Positions 23,055 through 30,283 of a stretch of 36,218 nt of DNA are shown one piece after another. The stretch is taken from positions 1 through 36,218 of the forward strand of contig CAIUPH010000004.1 in assembly GCA_903901015.1 (NCBI GenBank), read 5' to 3'. Made by a program: the position numbers and the translations under genes. Below the pieces are notes generated by a model. It saw only the letters and a list, made by a program, of their open reading frames with translations, was not told the DNA's origin and ran no database searches. Source of the stretch: Candidatus Bathyarchaeota archaeon. GTDB lineage: Archaea > Thermoproteota > Bathyarchaeia > Bathyarchaeales > Bathycorpusculaceae. Numbering within the stretch: the stretch's first letter is position 1; every line of letters begins with the position of its first letter.

Positions 23055-23855
23055 CTAATAATTGCGTAGTCCATTTTTTAATTCTTGGAGCCGCCTGAAT
23101 TTAACAGCTCCTAAAACAACCAGCAGCGAAACCGGCAAGCCCACGATGAAGGCGGAAGCAACCAAGAACGTTGAGTACTCAGGGATTGCCCATACGCTGG
23201 ACGAGGATATCTTCATCATCTGGGTCGTATTGGTCTGTACGTTTCCGCTTGCCTGGATGTATTGCTGGCGCCACTGCACCATCATGCCTGTGGCTTGGTC
23301 AAAGTAAAAATCTGAATTCACCATCATGCCGTTCACAGTTGTGCTCGTGACATAGTGATTAGTTAACCTTGCGCCGCTTGGGTAGGGTATCGACTGCGTG
23401 TCGTTTATGGTTGGGCTCGAAGCCGAAGAGGGAAACATCCGTCCCATCATCCCCATTCCGCGCGCCATGAAAAAGAAGCCCGACGCATCCGCGGGACCGC
23501 CGTACCCTGAACTCGAAGCCGCGCCAGTTCCCACGTTCATACTGCATACCCCAACGTGGCTTAAACCATTCAAATCCTTAAGCGTTGTACCAAAACTCAC
23601 TGAATCACCTGAAACCCCTGTTACATTTATCATGAAATAATCCGTCTCGTTAATCGAGGAAAAAGTTGCCGAAGGAACGGCATGGGGGTCGCTTGAGTTA
23701 AAATAGCAAACGTACCCGTACCGGAAGACGTCGCCGCCCGCTACCCCCACGTTTGACGACATCATCTCACCAAAAACCATGCTAAAAGATGCCGCAGACA
23801 AGACAAACAGGACGAATACTCCGAAAAACACGATTTTCCGCATAAAAAAATACAA
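23055..23855 (-). CDS. Surface protein with signal peptide and C-terminal anchor
   Basis: The 266-residue protein has a signal peptide (KIVFFGVFVLFVLSAASFS), a beta-rich Ser/Gly/Thr/Asn ectodomain with several N-glycosylation sequons (for example NET, NVT, NDT), an unusual Met/Gly-rich patch (MARGMGMMGRMFP, and later Met pairs) and a C-terminal IPEYSTFLVASAFIVGLPVSL membrane segment followed by a basic tail (VKFRRLQ). The PEYS-plus-TM ending resembles PEF-CTERM-type sorting signals of archaea, possibly for an archaeosortase. Function unknown. The Met-rich patch could bind copper or simply be flexible. It is convergent with the gene at 22683. Confidence 0.75.
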   Translation of the reverse strand: MYFFMRKIVFFGVFVLFVLSAASFSMVFGEMMSSNVGVAGGDVFRYGYVCYFNSSDPHAVPSATFSSINETDYFMINVTGVSGDSVSFGTTLKDLNGLSHVGVCSMNVGTGAASSSGYGGPADASGFFFMARGMGMMGRMFPSSASSPTINDTQSIPYPSGARLTNHYVTSTTVNGMMVNSDFYFDQATGMMVQWRQQYIQASGNVQTNTTQMMKISSSSVWAIPEYSTFLVASAFIVGLPVSLLVVLGAVKFRRLQELKNGLRNY

Positions 23856-24062
23856 TTGAAAATAGCTAAAAGAAACTCTTAAACATTACTACCCAACCAA
23901 ACAAGCTCAACAGAAAATAAAGCTGCACCTTAACCATTTTCTTCTTCCAGCCACAAAGATAATTATGGATAACCTTCTGTCCAAGTTTTCTTGGGTTGGT
24001 GAAAAAACACATTTTCGTTTCGCGTGATAACAGTCTTAAGTCGAAAGCCTTAATAGTCGTAA

Positions 24063-24374
24063 ATGTTCAATTTTCCATTGAAAGGGACGAACGATTTGGG
24101 GCTGTCTAGAATGGAGATGTACCTAGCCATCATAAAGGTCTTAGACAAGGGGGACTCGATGGCACAGCAACAAATAATGCGCAAGGCCGGCATTAACTTG
24201 AGCGTTTCAAAAGAATTCTTCAACTTCCTAATCAAGCTGGGCATAATTAAGGAACAAAACCTCGGATCCAAAATAGTGTATTCCATCACGGTTAAAGGAC
24301 AAAGGTTGAGCATATATTTTGGTTTAGACGACGATTTCATTTTTAGTGGAACGGGACTCTTTCGAATCGACTAA
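24063..24374 (+). CDS. Archaeal winged-helix regulator, HTH_45/ArnR1-like
   Basis: The 103-residue protein reads LSRMEMYLAIIKVLDKGDSM, AQQQIMRKAGINLSVSKEFF and NFLIKLGIIKEQNLGSKIVY, then SITVKGQRLSIYFG. It is a compact winged helix: three helices with the recognition helix around NLSVSKEFFNFL and a wing at GSKIVYSITVKG. This matches the HTH_45 (ArnR1-like) group common in TACK archaea. Targets are unknown; the divergent surface protein and the downstream thioredoxin gene are the nearest candidates. Confidence 0.85.
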   Translation: MFNFPLKGTNDLGLSRMEMYLAIIKVLDKGDSMAQQQIMRKAGINLSVSKEFFNFLIKLGIIKEQNLGSKIVYSITVKGQRLSIYFGLDDDFIFSGTGLFRID

Positions 24375-24396
24375 ACCCGTCCGCGGCTTGCGTCTC

Positions 24397-24432
24397 AAAC
24401 AGAATACTGCACACCCCTCGGATCCAAATAGG
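24397..24432 (-). repeat. 36-nt dispersed repeat, copy 2 (inverted)
   Basis: The reverse complement of this segment matches 6016-6051 at 34 of 36 positions by eye. It lies between the winged-helix gene and the thioredoxin gene, about 50 nt before the thioredoxin TATA box. Confidence 0.7.
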
Positions 24433-24483
24433 CTGGTGAACTTTCTGCAGAGCACTAAAAAAGAAAATTGTGGGCGCGAACGG

Positions 24484-24490
24484 TTTATAT
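24484..24490 (+). promoter_or_regulatory. TATA box of thioredoxin
   Basis: TTTATAT lies about 50 nt before the preferred ATG at 24539; predicted transcript start near 24513. Confidence 0.5.
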
Positions 24491-24538
24491 CAAACAAACC
24501 TAAAACTAGTACTAGTTGGTAAATGGAGAATGTATCAA

Positions 24539-24865
24539 ATGAGCGCTGAACCTTTTCATGTAACTGACGCAAATTTTGAAGAAACAATCAAGAACAACAA
24601 GTTGGTCTTCGTTGATTTCTGGGCAAACTGGTGCGGTCCTTGCCGAGCCTTAGCCCCAACCATCGTGGAGCTGGCAAAAGAGAACAGCGGCAAAATGGTA
24701 ATCGGAAAACTCGACGTAGACGAGAACTCAGCTACAGCAGAGAAATTCCAGGTCTTTAGCATACCCACCATGATAATTTTCAAAGACGGCAAAGAAGCAG
24801 AACGCCTCGTCGGGTTATGCCCCAAAAACAAGATAGCTGACACGCTAAAGAAACATTCAGTGTAG
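24539..24865 (+). CDS. trxA: Thioredoxin
   Basis: From ATG 24539 the product has 108 residues, the normal size for thioredoxin. It has the active-site WCGPC (C32, C35) in FWANWCGPCRALAP and the cis-Pro region SIPTMIIF. I choose 24539 because GGAG at 24525-24528 sits about 10 nt upstream; an ATG at 24530 is too close to that site, and earlier in-frame starts would fall before the promoter. It is a cytoplasmic disulfide reductase, a natural partner for the Fe-S and thiol enzymes in this region. A reductase is not in the window. Confidence 0.96.
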   Translation: MSAEPFHVTDANFEETIKNNKLVFVDFWANWCGPCRALAPTIVELAKENSGKMVIGKLDVDENSATAEKFQVFSIPTMIIFKDGKEAERLVGLCPKNKIADTLKKHSV

Positions 24866-24867
24866 GC

Positions 24868-25506
24868 TTAAACGCCACTTTTCATTTTTTCATACATTTT
24901 CTCGAAAGTCCAGCGGATGCTTGACTTAAGCTCTTTAACTCGTTCTTCATCAGCGTTTTTTATGGTGATTTCACGGATTAAATCGCCTTGCCGCGCAATG
25001 TTGTAGGAGAACATTTTGTCGGTTGACATCTGCCCCAGCCTGACGAGTTCCTTGTCTTTTTCCTGCATTTTAGCAAAGACTTTTTCGACTAGGAAATTGG
25101 TGAATGGGGGTGTGTTGACGCTGAAGTTTTTGCTCTCGTCGGGCAGCACGTGGATGGTTTGTTTGTCGAAGTACATGAGTGCCAGGGGTTCTTCTGCCAT
25201 GGTTTTTAGGGGGATTACGCCTTCGGGTTCCGTGTGCTGCTGGGTCGGCGCTGGTTTTGGCGGTTCAGGTTCATGTTTTGGCAGGACCACTTCTTTGGGG
25301 ATGGATGCTGAAGATGCGGGGACTTCTTTGATGTCGCCGCGTTTGAAGCCTTTCTCGAGCAACATTTGGTTAACCATGTCGAGGGCCGCCTGGGCCTCGC
25401 TGGCTTCAATTGCTAACTTGTCCAGTTGGTCTTCTAAGCGTTTTTTGAAGGCAATCATCGATTTCATTTTTTCGGGGTCTTGAGACAAAGCAATCCGCAC
25501 TCGCAA
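24868..25506 (-). CDS. Coiled-coil hypothetical protein next to DNA ligase
   Basis: The 212-residue protein has an N-terminal coiled coil (about residues 10-55: KKRLEDQLDKLAIEASEAQA), a Pro/Glu/Lys-rich linker (KHEPEPPKPAPTQ) and a C-terminal globular domain (LALMYFDKQTIHVLPDESKN ... FTNFLVEKVFAKMQEKDKEL). I do not recognise the family. The start is uncertain: TTG 25506 is the longest, ATG 25467 is possible. It follows the ligase stop by 28 nt on the same strand, so the two are probably one transcript. It is convergent with thioredoxin, 2 nt apart. Confidence 0.75.
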   Translation of the reverse strand: MRVRIALSQDPEKMKSMIAFKKRLEDQLDKLAIEASEAQAALDMVNQMLLEKGFKRGDIKEVPASSASIPKEVVLPKHEPEPPKPAPTQQHTEPEGVIPLKTMAEEPLALMYFDKQTIHVLPDESKNFSVNTPPFTNFLVEKVFAKMQEKDKELVRLGQMSTDKMFSYNIARQGDLIREITIKNADEERVKELKSSIRWTFEKMYEKMKSGV

Positions 25507-25534
25507 CTACTTAGCAAATTGGTGCTTATCAGTT

Positions 25535-27307
25535 TTAGCTTTTTGGGATTTCACCGATTTTCTTGAGCTGGGCACGGTACATTTCCACGATTTCCTTGCT
25601 TGTGGTGGCGTCTTCGGGTGCTTTGTCGGTGCGGTATTTGCCTGTGAAGCGGGGGAAACGGATCGCTAAGCCTGCGCCTTTACGGATGGAATCCATTGCG
25701 GTCATATGGATGGGGCTCAACGTGACTTCGGCGCCTAAAATATCCAACACCACCGCTGGCTCAAACCAAACATCAGCTTCAAGAGTGGATTGGACGCGGC
25801 TGTTTTTGCGTGGAACCACGTGTTTCTGGAGCATCTCGTGGAGTTGGGATAGGTCTTTGTCTGTGAATCCTGTGCCGCATTTTGTTACGGTTTCAAACGT
25901 ATCCTTTTCATCATTGTAAGTGGCGAGGAGCAGCGCACCGTAGGCTCCCACGCGTTTGCCCCTGCCGTGGAAAGCGCCGACCACCGCCAGGTCCACGGTG
26001 TCGGTCATTTCGCTTCGGTAATCCCGCTTCAGTTTTATCCATAGCCAGCCGCGGCTGCCTGCTTGGTAAACTGAGTCTTGGGCAACGGATTTACACATTA
26101 AGCCTTCGCATCCTTCCCCGATGGCTTGCTCAAAGAAGTCCTCGAGTTCTTTTGGGCTGTTGACGCGTTTTTGGGTGGCGGGTTTCATGCGGTCGCCTGG
26201 CGTGATGATTTTTTCGAGGGCTTTGCGCCTTTGCGGGAAGGGTTCAAGGGTTAGGTCTTTGCCGTCAACGTATAGGGCGTCGAATGCGAAGAGCGAGATG
26301 GGGTAGTCTTTGATGGCGGTTTCAACGCCGTATTTGCGTCGGCGATGCATGAGTTCCTGGAATGGGCGCATGTCGCCGGTTTCTAAATCCATCGCGACGC
26401 ATTCCGCTTCCAAGATGGCTTCTTTAGCAGCTATTTTTTCCTTGATTAAATCCACCGCGTCGGGGTACTGGTCAGAAATGTTTTCCAAGCGCCTTGAGAA
26501 CAGCACGACTTTGCCGTCTTTCTTGTGCGCCTGCACCCGTTCGCCGTCATACTTGTATTCGGCTACGCATTTGCCGCTGAACTTCTCCAAAATCTCCTCG
26601 GGCGCGCCAAGCCGCTCGGCAAGCATGGGGCGGATGGGCTCGAAAACTTTCACTTGAAATTTCTGGATGCCTTCTAAGCCTTTTTCGGCTACGATGCTGG
26701 CTACTTTGCCAAGGTCTGAGGATATGTTGTAGGCGCGTTCGATGGATTCGCGGGCTTCTTTTCCGCCGCCATACGCAATCGCCAGTGCATCGAGAACTGA
26801 CATGTCCGCGATGCCCAAGCGCAGGTTGCCCGTTACGGTGCGGATTATCCATTTGGCTTCTTTAGGCGAGGCGTCGGTGAGGAGCCCGCAGAGAAGCGTC
26901 ATCTTCGTATCCACGGTGCCTGAACCCGAGGTCTTCGCGAGTTTTTCGAGCGTTTCATAGACGCGTTCGGCGGTGAGTTTTTTTGTAAAAAAAGTGGATT
27001 GCTTACGTTTTGAGAGTTGTTTTTCGGAGGTTTCGCCGATGTCGCCGCTCTTCTGAAGTTCAGACTGGATTACTGTTTCGCTTTGCCCCGCCGCTCGGGA
27101 GAGGGCTTTCACGGCGAGTTTCTCGGCTACGCCCATTTCGACGCCCATGAAGTCGGGGTACAGTTTGCCCTGCGTCAAATAAACGACTCTGGATATGATG
27201 TCTTTGGGGGTTTTCTTGAGCAGTTCAACCAGCAAATCGGTCATTTCGAGGCGTTTGGTGGTTGCCTCGATTTTTTCGTATGAGTCGGCGATTACTGCGT
27301 AATCCAT
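25535..27307 (-). CDS. lig: ATP-dependent DNA ligase
   Basis: I start at ATG 27307 (590 residues) because the upstream sequence holds a TATA-like GTTTAAAAG near 27344. Domains in order are an N-terminal DNA-binding domain, the adenylation domain with motif I EYKYDGERVQ (nucleophile K252), FSRRLENIS, DALYVDGKDL and the WLWIKLKRDY motif V, then an OB-fold ending KYRTDKAPEDATT. This is the archaeal/eukaryotic ligase I type, which seals nicks in replication and repair. The length fits archaeal homologues. It is divergent from the flavodoxin gene and is likely in an operon with the coiled-coil gene. Confidence 0.97.
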   Translation of the reverse strand: MDYAVIADSYEKIEATTKRLEMTDLLVELLKKTPKDIISRVVYLTQGKLYPDFMGVEMGVAEKLAVKALSRAAGQSETVIQSELQKSGDIGETSEKQLSKRKQSTFFTKKLTAERVYETLEKLAKTSGSGTVDTKMTLLCGLLTDASPKEAKWIIRTVTGNLRLGIADMSVLDALAIAYGGGKEARESIERAYNISSDLGKVASIVAEKGLEGIQKFQVKVFEPIRPMLAERLGAPEEILEKFSGKCVAEYKYDGERVQAHKKDGKVVLFSRRLENISDQYPDAVDLIKEKIAAKEAILEAECVAMDLETGDMRPFQELMHRRRKYGVETAIKDYPISLFAFDALYVDGKDLTLEPFPQRRKALEKIITPGDRMKPATQKRVNSPKELEDFFEQAIGEGCEGLMCKSVAQDSVYQAGSRGWLWIKLKRDYRSEMTDTVDLAVVGAFHGRGKRVGAYGALLLATYNDEKDTFETVTKCGTGFTDKDLSQLHEMLQKHVVPRKNSRVQSTLEADVWFEPAVVLDILGAEVTLSPIHMTAMDSIRKGAGLAIRFPRFTGKYRTDKAPEDATTSKEIVEMYRAQLKKIGEIPKS

Positions 27308-27408
27308 GGGTTTTCGCTTCAGTGAAATACTGCTTGGCTGAACTTTTAAACTTACCACATCGACGGGTACAGAAGATTTTATTAACTAAATCAAACCTAC
27401 TTGAATCT

Positions 27409-27831
27409 ATGAACGCGTGTGTAGTTTATTTTTCAAGGACGGGAAACACCAAACGTTTAGCGCTGGCAATAGCCGACATGGCAAAAGCCCCCATATACGA
27501 CTTGGCCTCAGTTGCGCCGTCAGCCATCCAGACCTGCGGCCTCTTAATCTTGGGAACACCCGTCGAAGGCGGAAGCCCCGCAAAAGAAACCTTAGCCTTC
27601 ATAGAAGCTATGCCCAACGCGGAGGGCAAAAAAGCAATCTTGTTCTGCACTTTCCGCCTATTCGGAAACAACCGAACTCTAAACGCCATGGAAAAACTTC
27701 TATCCGCTAAAGGGTATACTACAGTTTTGAAGGTTTCCAAGAAGGGGATGAAGCCGGATAAAGAGGCTGATTTCTCAGAGATTCTAAGCGAAATAAAGAA
27801 AACACTGGAAAAACAGCAGCTGGAAACATAA
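27409..27831 (+). CDS. Flavodoxin-like protein
   Basis: From ATG 27409 the 140-residue product begins NACVVYFSRTGNTKRLALAI, where SRTGNT is the FMN phosphate-binding loop of flavodoxins. GLLILGTPVEGGSPAKETL follows at the second FMN loop. Small flavodoxins carry one or two electrons between ferredoxin-dependent partners. A TATA-like TTTTATTAA lies about 30 nt upstream and no Shine-Dalgarno sequence is seen, so translation may be leaderless. Earlier in-frame starts would run into the divergent ligase promoter. Confidence 0.92.
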   Translation: MNACVVYFSRTGNTKRLALAIADMAKAPIYDLASVAPSAIQTCGLLILGTPVEGGSPAKETLAFIEAMPNAEGKKAILFCTFRLFGNNRTLNAMEKLLSAKGYTTVLKVSKKGMKPDKEADFSEILSEIKKTLEKQQLET

Positions 27832-27915
27832 AATAATCTTTAAAAATTAAAAAATAAAAATAAAAGAAAAACGGGAAAAAACCTTTTGCTTAAAATTAAC
27901 AATTTAACGCTAAAT

Positions 27916-28041
27916 TTATGCACCGTCAATTAAATGGGCTGTTCCATCTGGACAGTAAACGCAGTTGCCTTTCTCGGCGACGTCGAATCGTTTGCTGCAG
28001 GGCTTCATTTGGGAGCATCCATCACAGTCTCGTGATAACAT
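27916..28041 (-). CDS. Cys-rich zinc-ribbon-like miniprotein (41 residues)
   Basis: The frame from ATG 28041 reads MLSRDCDGCSQMKPCSKRFD, then GNCVYCPDGTAHLIDGA and TAA at 27916-27918. It has five Cys, C-x2-C, C, and C-x2-C-P, typical of small zinc-ribbon or rubredoxin-like knuckles. It is short, but a strong Shine-Dalgarno sequence (AAAAGGAGG, complementary to 28054-28062) sits 12 nt upstream of the ATG, which supports real translation. Function is unknown; such miniproteins often act as accessory zinc-binding factors. A TATA-like TTTAAAAG lies further upstream near 28176-28183. Confidence 0.75.
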   Translation of the reverse strand: MLSRDCDGCSQMKPCSKRFDVAEKGNCVYCPDGTAHLIDGA

Positions 28042-28238
28042 TTCTTTTCTTTTCCTCCTTTTGTTATTCTGACCTTTTTTCAGCGGCTGAATCGCACACG
28101 GTCTCTGAATCGGCGTTCTACCAATTCACACATGCACCATTTGCCGTTGAAGTTCAACCATAGATGTGAACGCTGCTTTTAAACCTTATGAATATTGAAA
28201 TGTAGATTTTGACTAAGCAAATCCCGCTGAACGTGAAA

Positions 28239-28449
28239 TCAGAAGGTTTCTTTATGCATTACCTCACCGATTGGTCTTCTCGGGCGGTTTTTAGGCGTTT
28301 CAGCTGGGTACCCGACTGGAATCAACGCTACAGGACGCCTGCCCTCCAGCATCAATCAGCGTCTCAACGGTGCCCTTCGACAACTCCTGTTTTTTGTAGG
28401 TTCTTATACTTCTTCTGTTCGCAATCGCTTCTGAAACATCCAAACCCAA
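28239..28449 (-). pseudogene. Nitroreductase remnant with a large internal deletion
   Basis: From TTG 28449 or 28443 the minus-strand frame reads VSEAIANRRSIRTYKK and QELSKGTVETLIDAG, the standard N-terminus of FMN-dependent nitroreductases. It then shifts frame and jumps directly to YPAETPKNRPRRPIGEV, the standard C-terminal tail, ending TGA at 28239-28241. About 100-120 middle residues, including most FMN contacts, are missing. An internal deletion plus frame change means this is a dead gene. Confidence 0.85.
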
Positions 28450-28711
28450 AACTCCGCCAATAAGAACACTGATTTGGTGGATAAAAACAGTTTCATTCAC
28501 GGAAAACATGGTTTTGCAGCGTAACAGTCTTAAGCGCAGGCGTTGACGTATTGGTTGGATGATGAGCACTAGAGTCTGAGCTATGCAGTGAGAAGGACTC
28601 GACGGGCGAACTGACAAAGGTTCAAGCGGAAAACTTATCAATAGAGTAGCTATGAGAAAGTAAGCTAAATCATCAGTTAATTGGCGCAGCATGAATCGAG
28701 GTGAACAATAA
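28450..28711 (+). promoter_or_regulatory. Upstream region of the eL22-like gene
   Basis: No gene is seen here. A strong Shine-Dalgarno sequence CGAGGTGA at 28697-28704 lies 7 nt before the ATG at 28712. No obvious long repeat. On the minus strand some open frame exists but has no protein-like features. Confidence 0.4.
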
Positions 28712-28993
28712 ATGGTTGAAATGAAAGTCGATGCTTCAGAACTTAAAGGCGAAGAAGCAAAACTCATAGAAAAACTAGCCGATTTCCTCAAGGACAAAAC
28801 AGGCGGAGACGTATCCACAGACGGCAAAACCGTGACGGTTAAAGGCGAAGGCGAAGCACTCAGCAAAAAATACGTGCGTATAACAGTCAAAAAATTCCTG
28901 CACAAACACGAGCTAACTGAAACCTTCAAGGTCATGGGCGACGAAGAATCCTTAAAGATTAAGGAAAGAAAACTTGACAAAGAAGAAGACTAA
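28712..28993 (+). CDS. rpl22e: Ribosomal protein eL22-like
   Basis: The 93-residue protein has the eL22 layout: a helix (GEEAKLIEKLADFLKDKTGG), strand pairs (KTVTVKGEGE), then SKKYVRITVKKFLHKHELTE, which matches the [20 protein letters not shown] core of eukaryotic eL22, then FKVMGDEESLKIKERKL and an acidic tail (DKEED). eL22 binds the large-subunit rRNA near the exit tunnel in eukaryotes. In archaea it is reported only in some lineages (for example Asgard and Bathyarchaeia groups), so it is both a phylogenetic marker and an evolutionary point of interest. The start is set by a strong Shine-Dalgarno sequence. It is not next to other ribosomal genes. Confidence 0.82.
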   Translation: MVEMKVDASELKGEEAKLIEKLADFLKDKTGGDVSTDGKTVTVKGEGEALSKKYVRITVKKFLHKHELTETFKVMGDEESLKIKERKLDKEED

Positions 28994-29028
28994 TTTTTTC
29001 TTCAAAAATAATTTATTTTTTGTTTTAA
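28994..29028 (+). terminator. T-rich terminator after the eL22-like gene
   Basis: Two T-runs directly follow the stop codon, separated by an A-rich stretch. This is a typical archaeal oligo-T termination region. Confidence 0.5.
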
Positions 29029-29118
29029 AAAAGTCAGCCTCTGTTCCAATCATTGAACACCCTGTTCCAACGCTTAGCATTAAATCAAAACAATCCATAA
29101 CAGTACAGCAAGCAGGCT

Positions 29119-29432
29119 GTGAGAGAATTGAGCCACAAAAACTTAGCCATTGGAACAGCGGTAATCTTGGTTTCGCTAACGGCTATACTTGCGTTCGTGG
29201 TATCTTCTTGTGAGGCACTGCAAACCATAAACCCGGTAGCGGCATTAACCGCCATAGCCGTAGCCATAGTTGGTATCGCATGGTTCAAAAAAAACCCGTT
29301 AACATCTCTGTTCCTTCGCGGCGCAGCAATTGCCAGCCCAACCGTACTAATCGACTTAGCAGTTGTTTCATTCTCGTGATAGGCATCTTGGCTGTTGGCA
29401 TCGTGCTGTACGCAAAATACTGCAAAATCTAA
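29119..29432 (+). pseudogene. Small membrane protein with a one-base frameshift near its end
   Basis: From GTG 29119 the frame reads MRELSHKNLAIGTAVILVSL, then three hydrophobic segments up to LIDLAVVSFS and TGA at 29377-29379. In another frame the sequence directly continues as FILVIGILAVGIVLYAKYCK to TAA at 29430-29432, completing a fourth membrane helix and a basic tail. The total of 314 nt lacks one base of a full frame. A missing T near TTGTTTCATT (about 29360-29368) would restore the protein. It may be an assembly error or a recent frameshift. Family unknown. Confidence 0.55.
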
Positions 29433-29443
29433 GTCATCCCAAC

Positions 29444-29463
29444 TTTTCCTTTTTTTGTTTTTC
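29444..29463 (+). terminator. T-rich terminator
   Basis: Long T-runs after the small membrane protein gene and before the HTH_10 gene fit an archaeal oligo-T terminator. Confidence 0.45.
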
Positions 29464-29514
29464 AATTATGTTTAACAGCATGTTGTTCCAATTAAAAATG
29501 CAAGGCTGATTAGT

Positions 29515-30141
29515 TTGGTTGACACCTGGCGCGAACCCTACCACGTTGTAATCGAAGTCGAGAACAAACAGTGTAGAATGGTGGGAAAACTTGCGTCATT
29601 GGGGTTTAAGCACCTGAAAGTCGTTGATGTGCGAAGTTCCAGTAGCGGCTCCGTTAGGCACCTGATGGATGTTGGGGCGGACCAAGCCAGTAAAGTTCCT
29701 AAAGAACTCGCCGCCAAAGGACACGTGGAAGGAAAATCGGCGGTGTGGCTGGAAAGCCAGGGCTGCGAAGTCTGCAACGCGATTTTGGCGCACGACGCTT
29801 TTTTGGTATCGGGCAAAAGCATGCAGGACAATATTATCACTTACAGTTTCATGGTGCCAACGTTCGAAGCCTACAAAGGCATAGTGGACGACTTAGAAAA
29901 ATCCGGGCACCCAGTGAACGTGCGGAAAATTGGCAAGTTTGAGCAGCAAATCGGCGTTTTAACTGAGAATCAGGAACGGATTTTTTGGCTGGCGCTTAAA
30001 AGCGGCTTTTTTGATTATCCGCGTCAAGTCGGGATGGCGGAGCTGGCGGCGAAGCTGGGCATCAGCGCGGCGACGCTTTCGGAGATTATGCGCCGGGGAA
30101 CACGCAGGCTTTTGGAGCATTATTTTAAGCGGGAACTGTAA
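29515..30141 (+). CDS. HTH_10 (bacterio-opsin activator type) regulator
   Basis: The 208-residue protein has an N-terminal alpha/beta ligand- or signal-sensing region (WREPYHVVIEVENKQCRMVG, GKSAVWLESQGCEVCNAILA) and a C-terminal HTH_10 domain (about residues 147-205), LTENQERIFWLALKSGFFDY then AELAAKLGISAATLSEIMRR. This is the archaeal bacterio-opsin-activator-like family. The N-terminal region has three Cys (C22 and the CEVC pair near residue 83-86) that could sense redox state or metals. It lies directly upstream of hcp and is the obvious candidate to regulate it. The start is TTG 29515. Confidence 0.88.
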   Translation: MVDTWREPYHVVIEVENKQCRMVGKLASLGFKHLKVVDVRSSSSGSVRHLMDVGADQASKVPKELAAKGHVEGKSAVWLESQGCEVCNAILAHDAFLVSGKSMQDNIITYSFMVPTFEAYKGIVDDLEKSGHPVNVRKIGKFEQQIGVLTENQERIFWLALKSGFFDYPRQVGMAELAAKLGISAATLSEIMRRGTRRLLEHYFKREL

Positions 30142-30210
30142 GCTCAGCTGTTAAGCGGCGGCGCAACACAGAATAAGATGCATGCCCAAGTAGTTTTGTA
30201 GGTAGCTCAA

Positions 30211-30236
30211 TTTTTAAATCCCTAACATATTAGGGA
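30211..30236 (+). promoter_or_regulatory. hcp promoter with a perfect palindromic operator candidate
   Basis: TTTTTAAAT (30211-30219) is a TATA-like box about 65-70 nt before the hcp ATG. It directly abuts an 18-bp palindrome, TCCCTAA-N4-TTAGGGA (30219-30236), with perfect 7-bp arms. Placement between TATA and the predicted start near 30240 is classic for an archaeal repressor site that blocks polymerase. Confidence 0.65.
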
Positions 30237-30283
30237 CAACGGCTATCTGCAAACTTTCACAGTATATTGTAAAGGTGTAAAAA

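Noticed and set aside
24260-24274. Third copy of the dispersed repeat inside the winged-helix gene
   Set aside because: Only about 13 bases match, a level expected by chance in a window of this size.
28042-28200. Small minus-strand frame upstream of the Cys-rich miniprotein
   Set aside because: The frame with WCMCELVERRF has no good start and the ATG frame stops after 11 codons; more likely leader sequence of the miniprotein transcript.
28300-28980. Minus-strand frame of 226 codons over eL22
   Set aside because: Its first part is antisense to the eL22-like gene; only the last 45 or so residues belong to the nitroreductase remnant.
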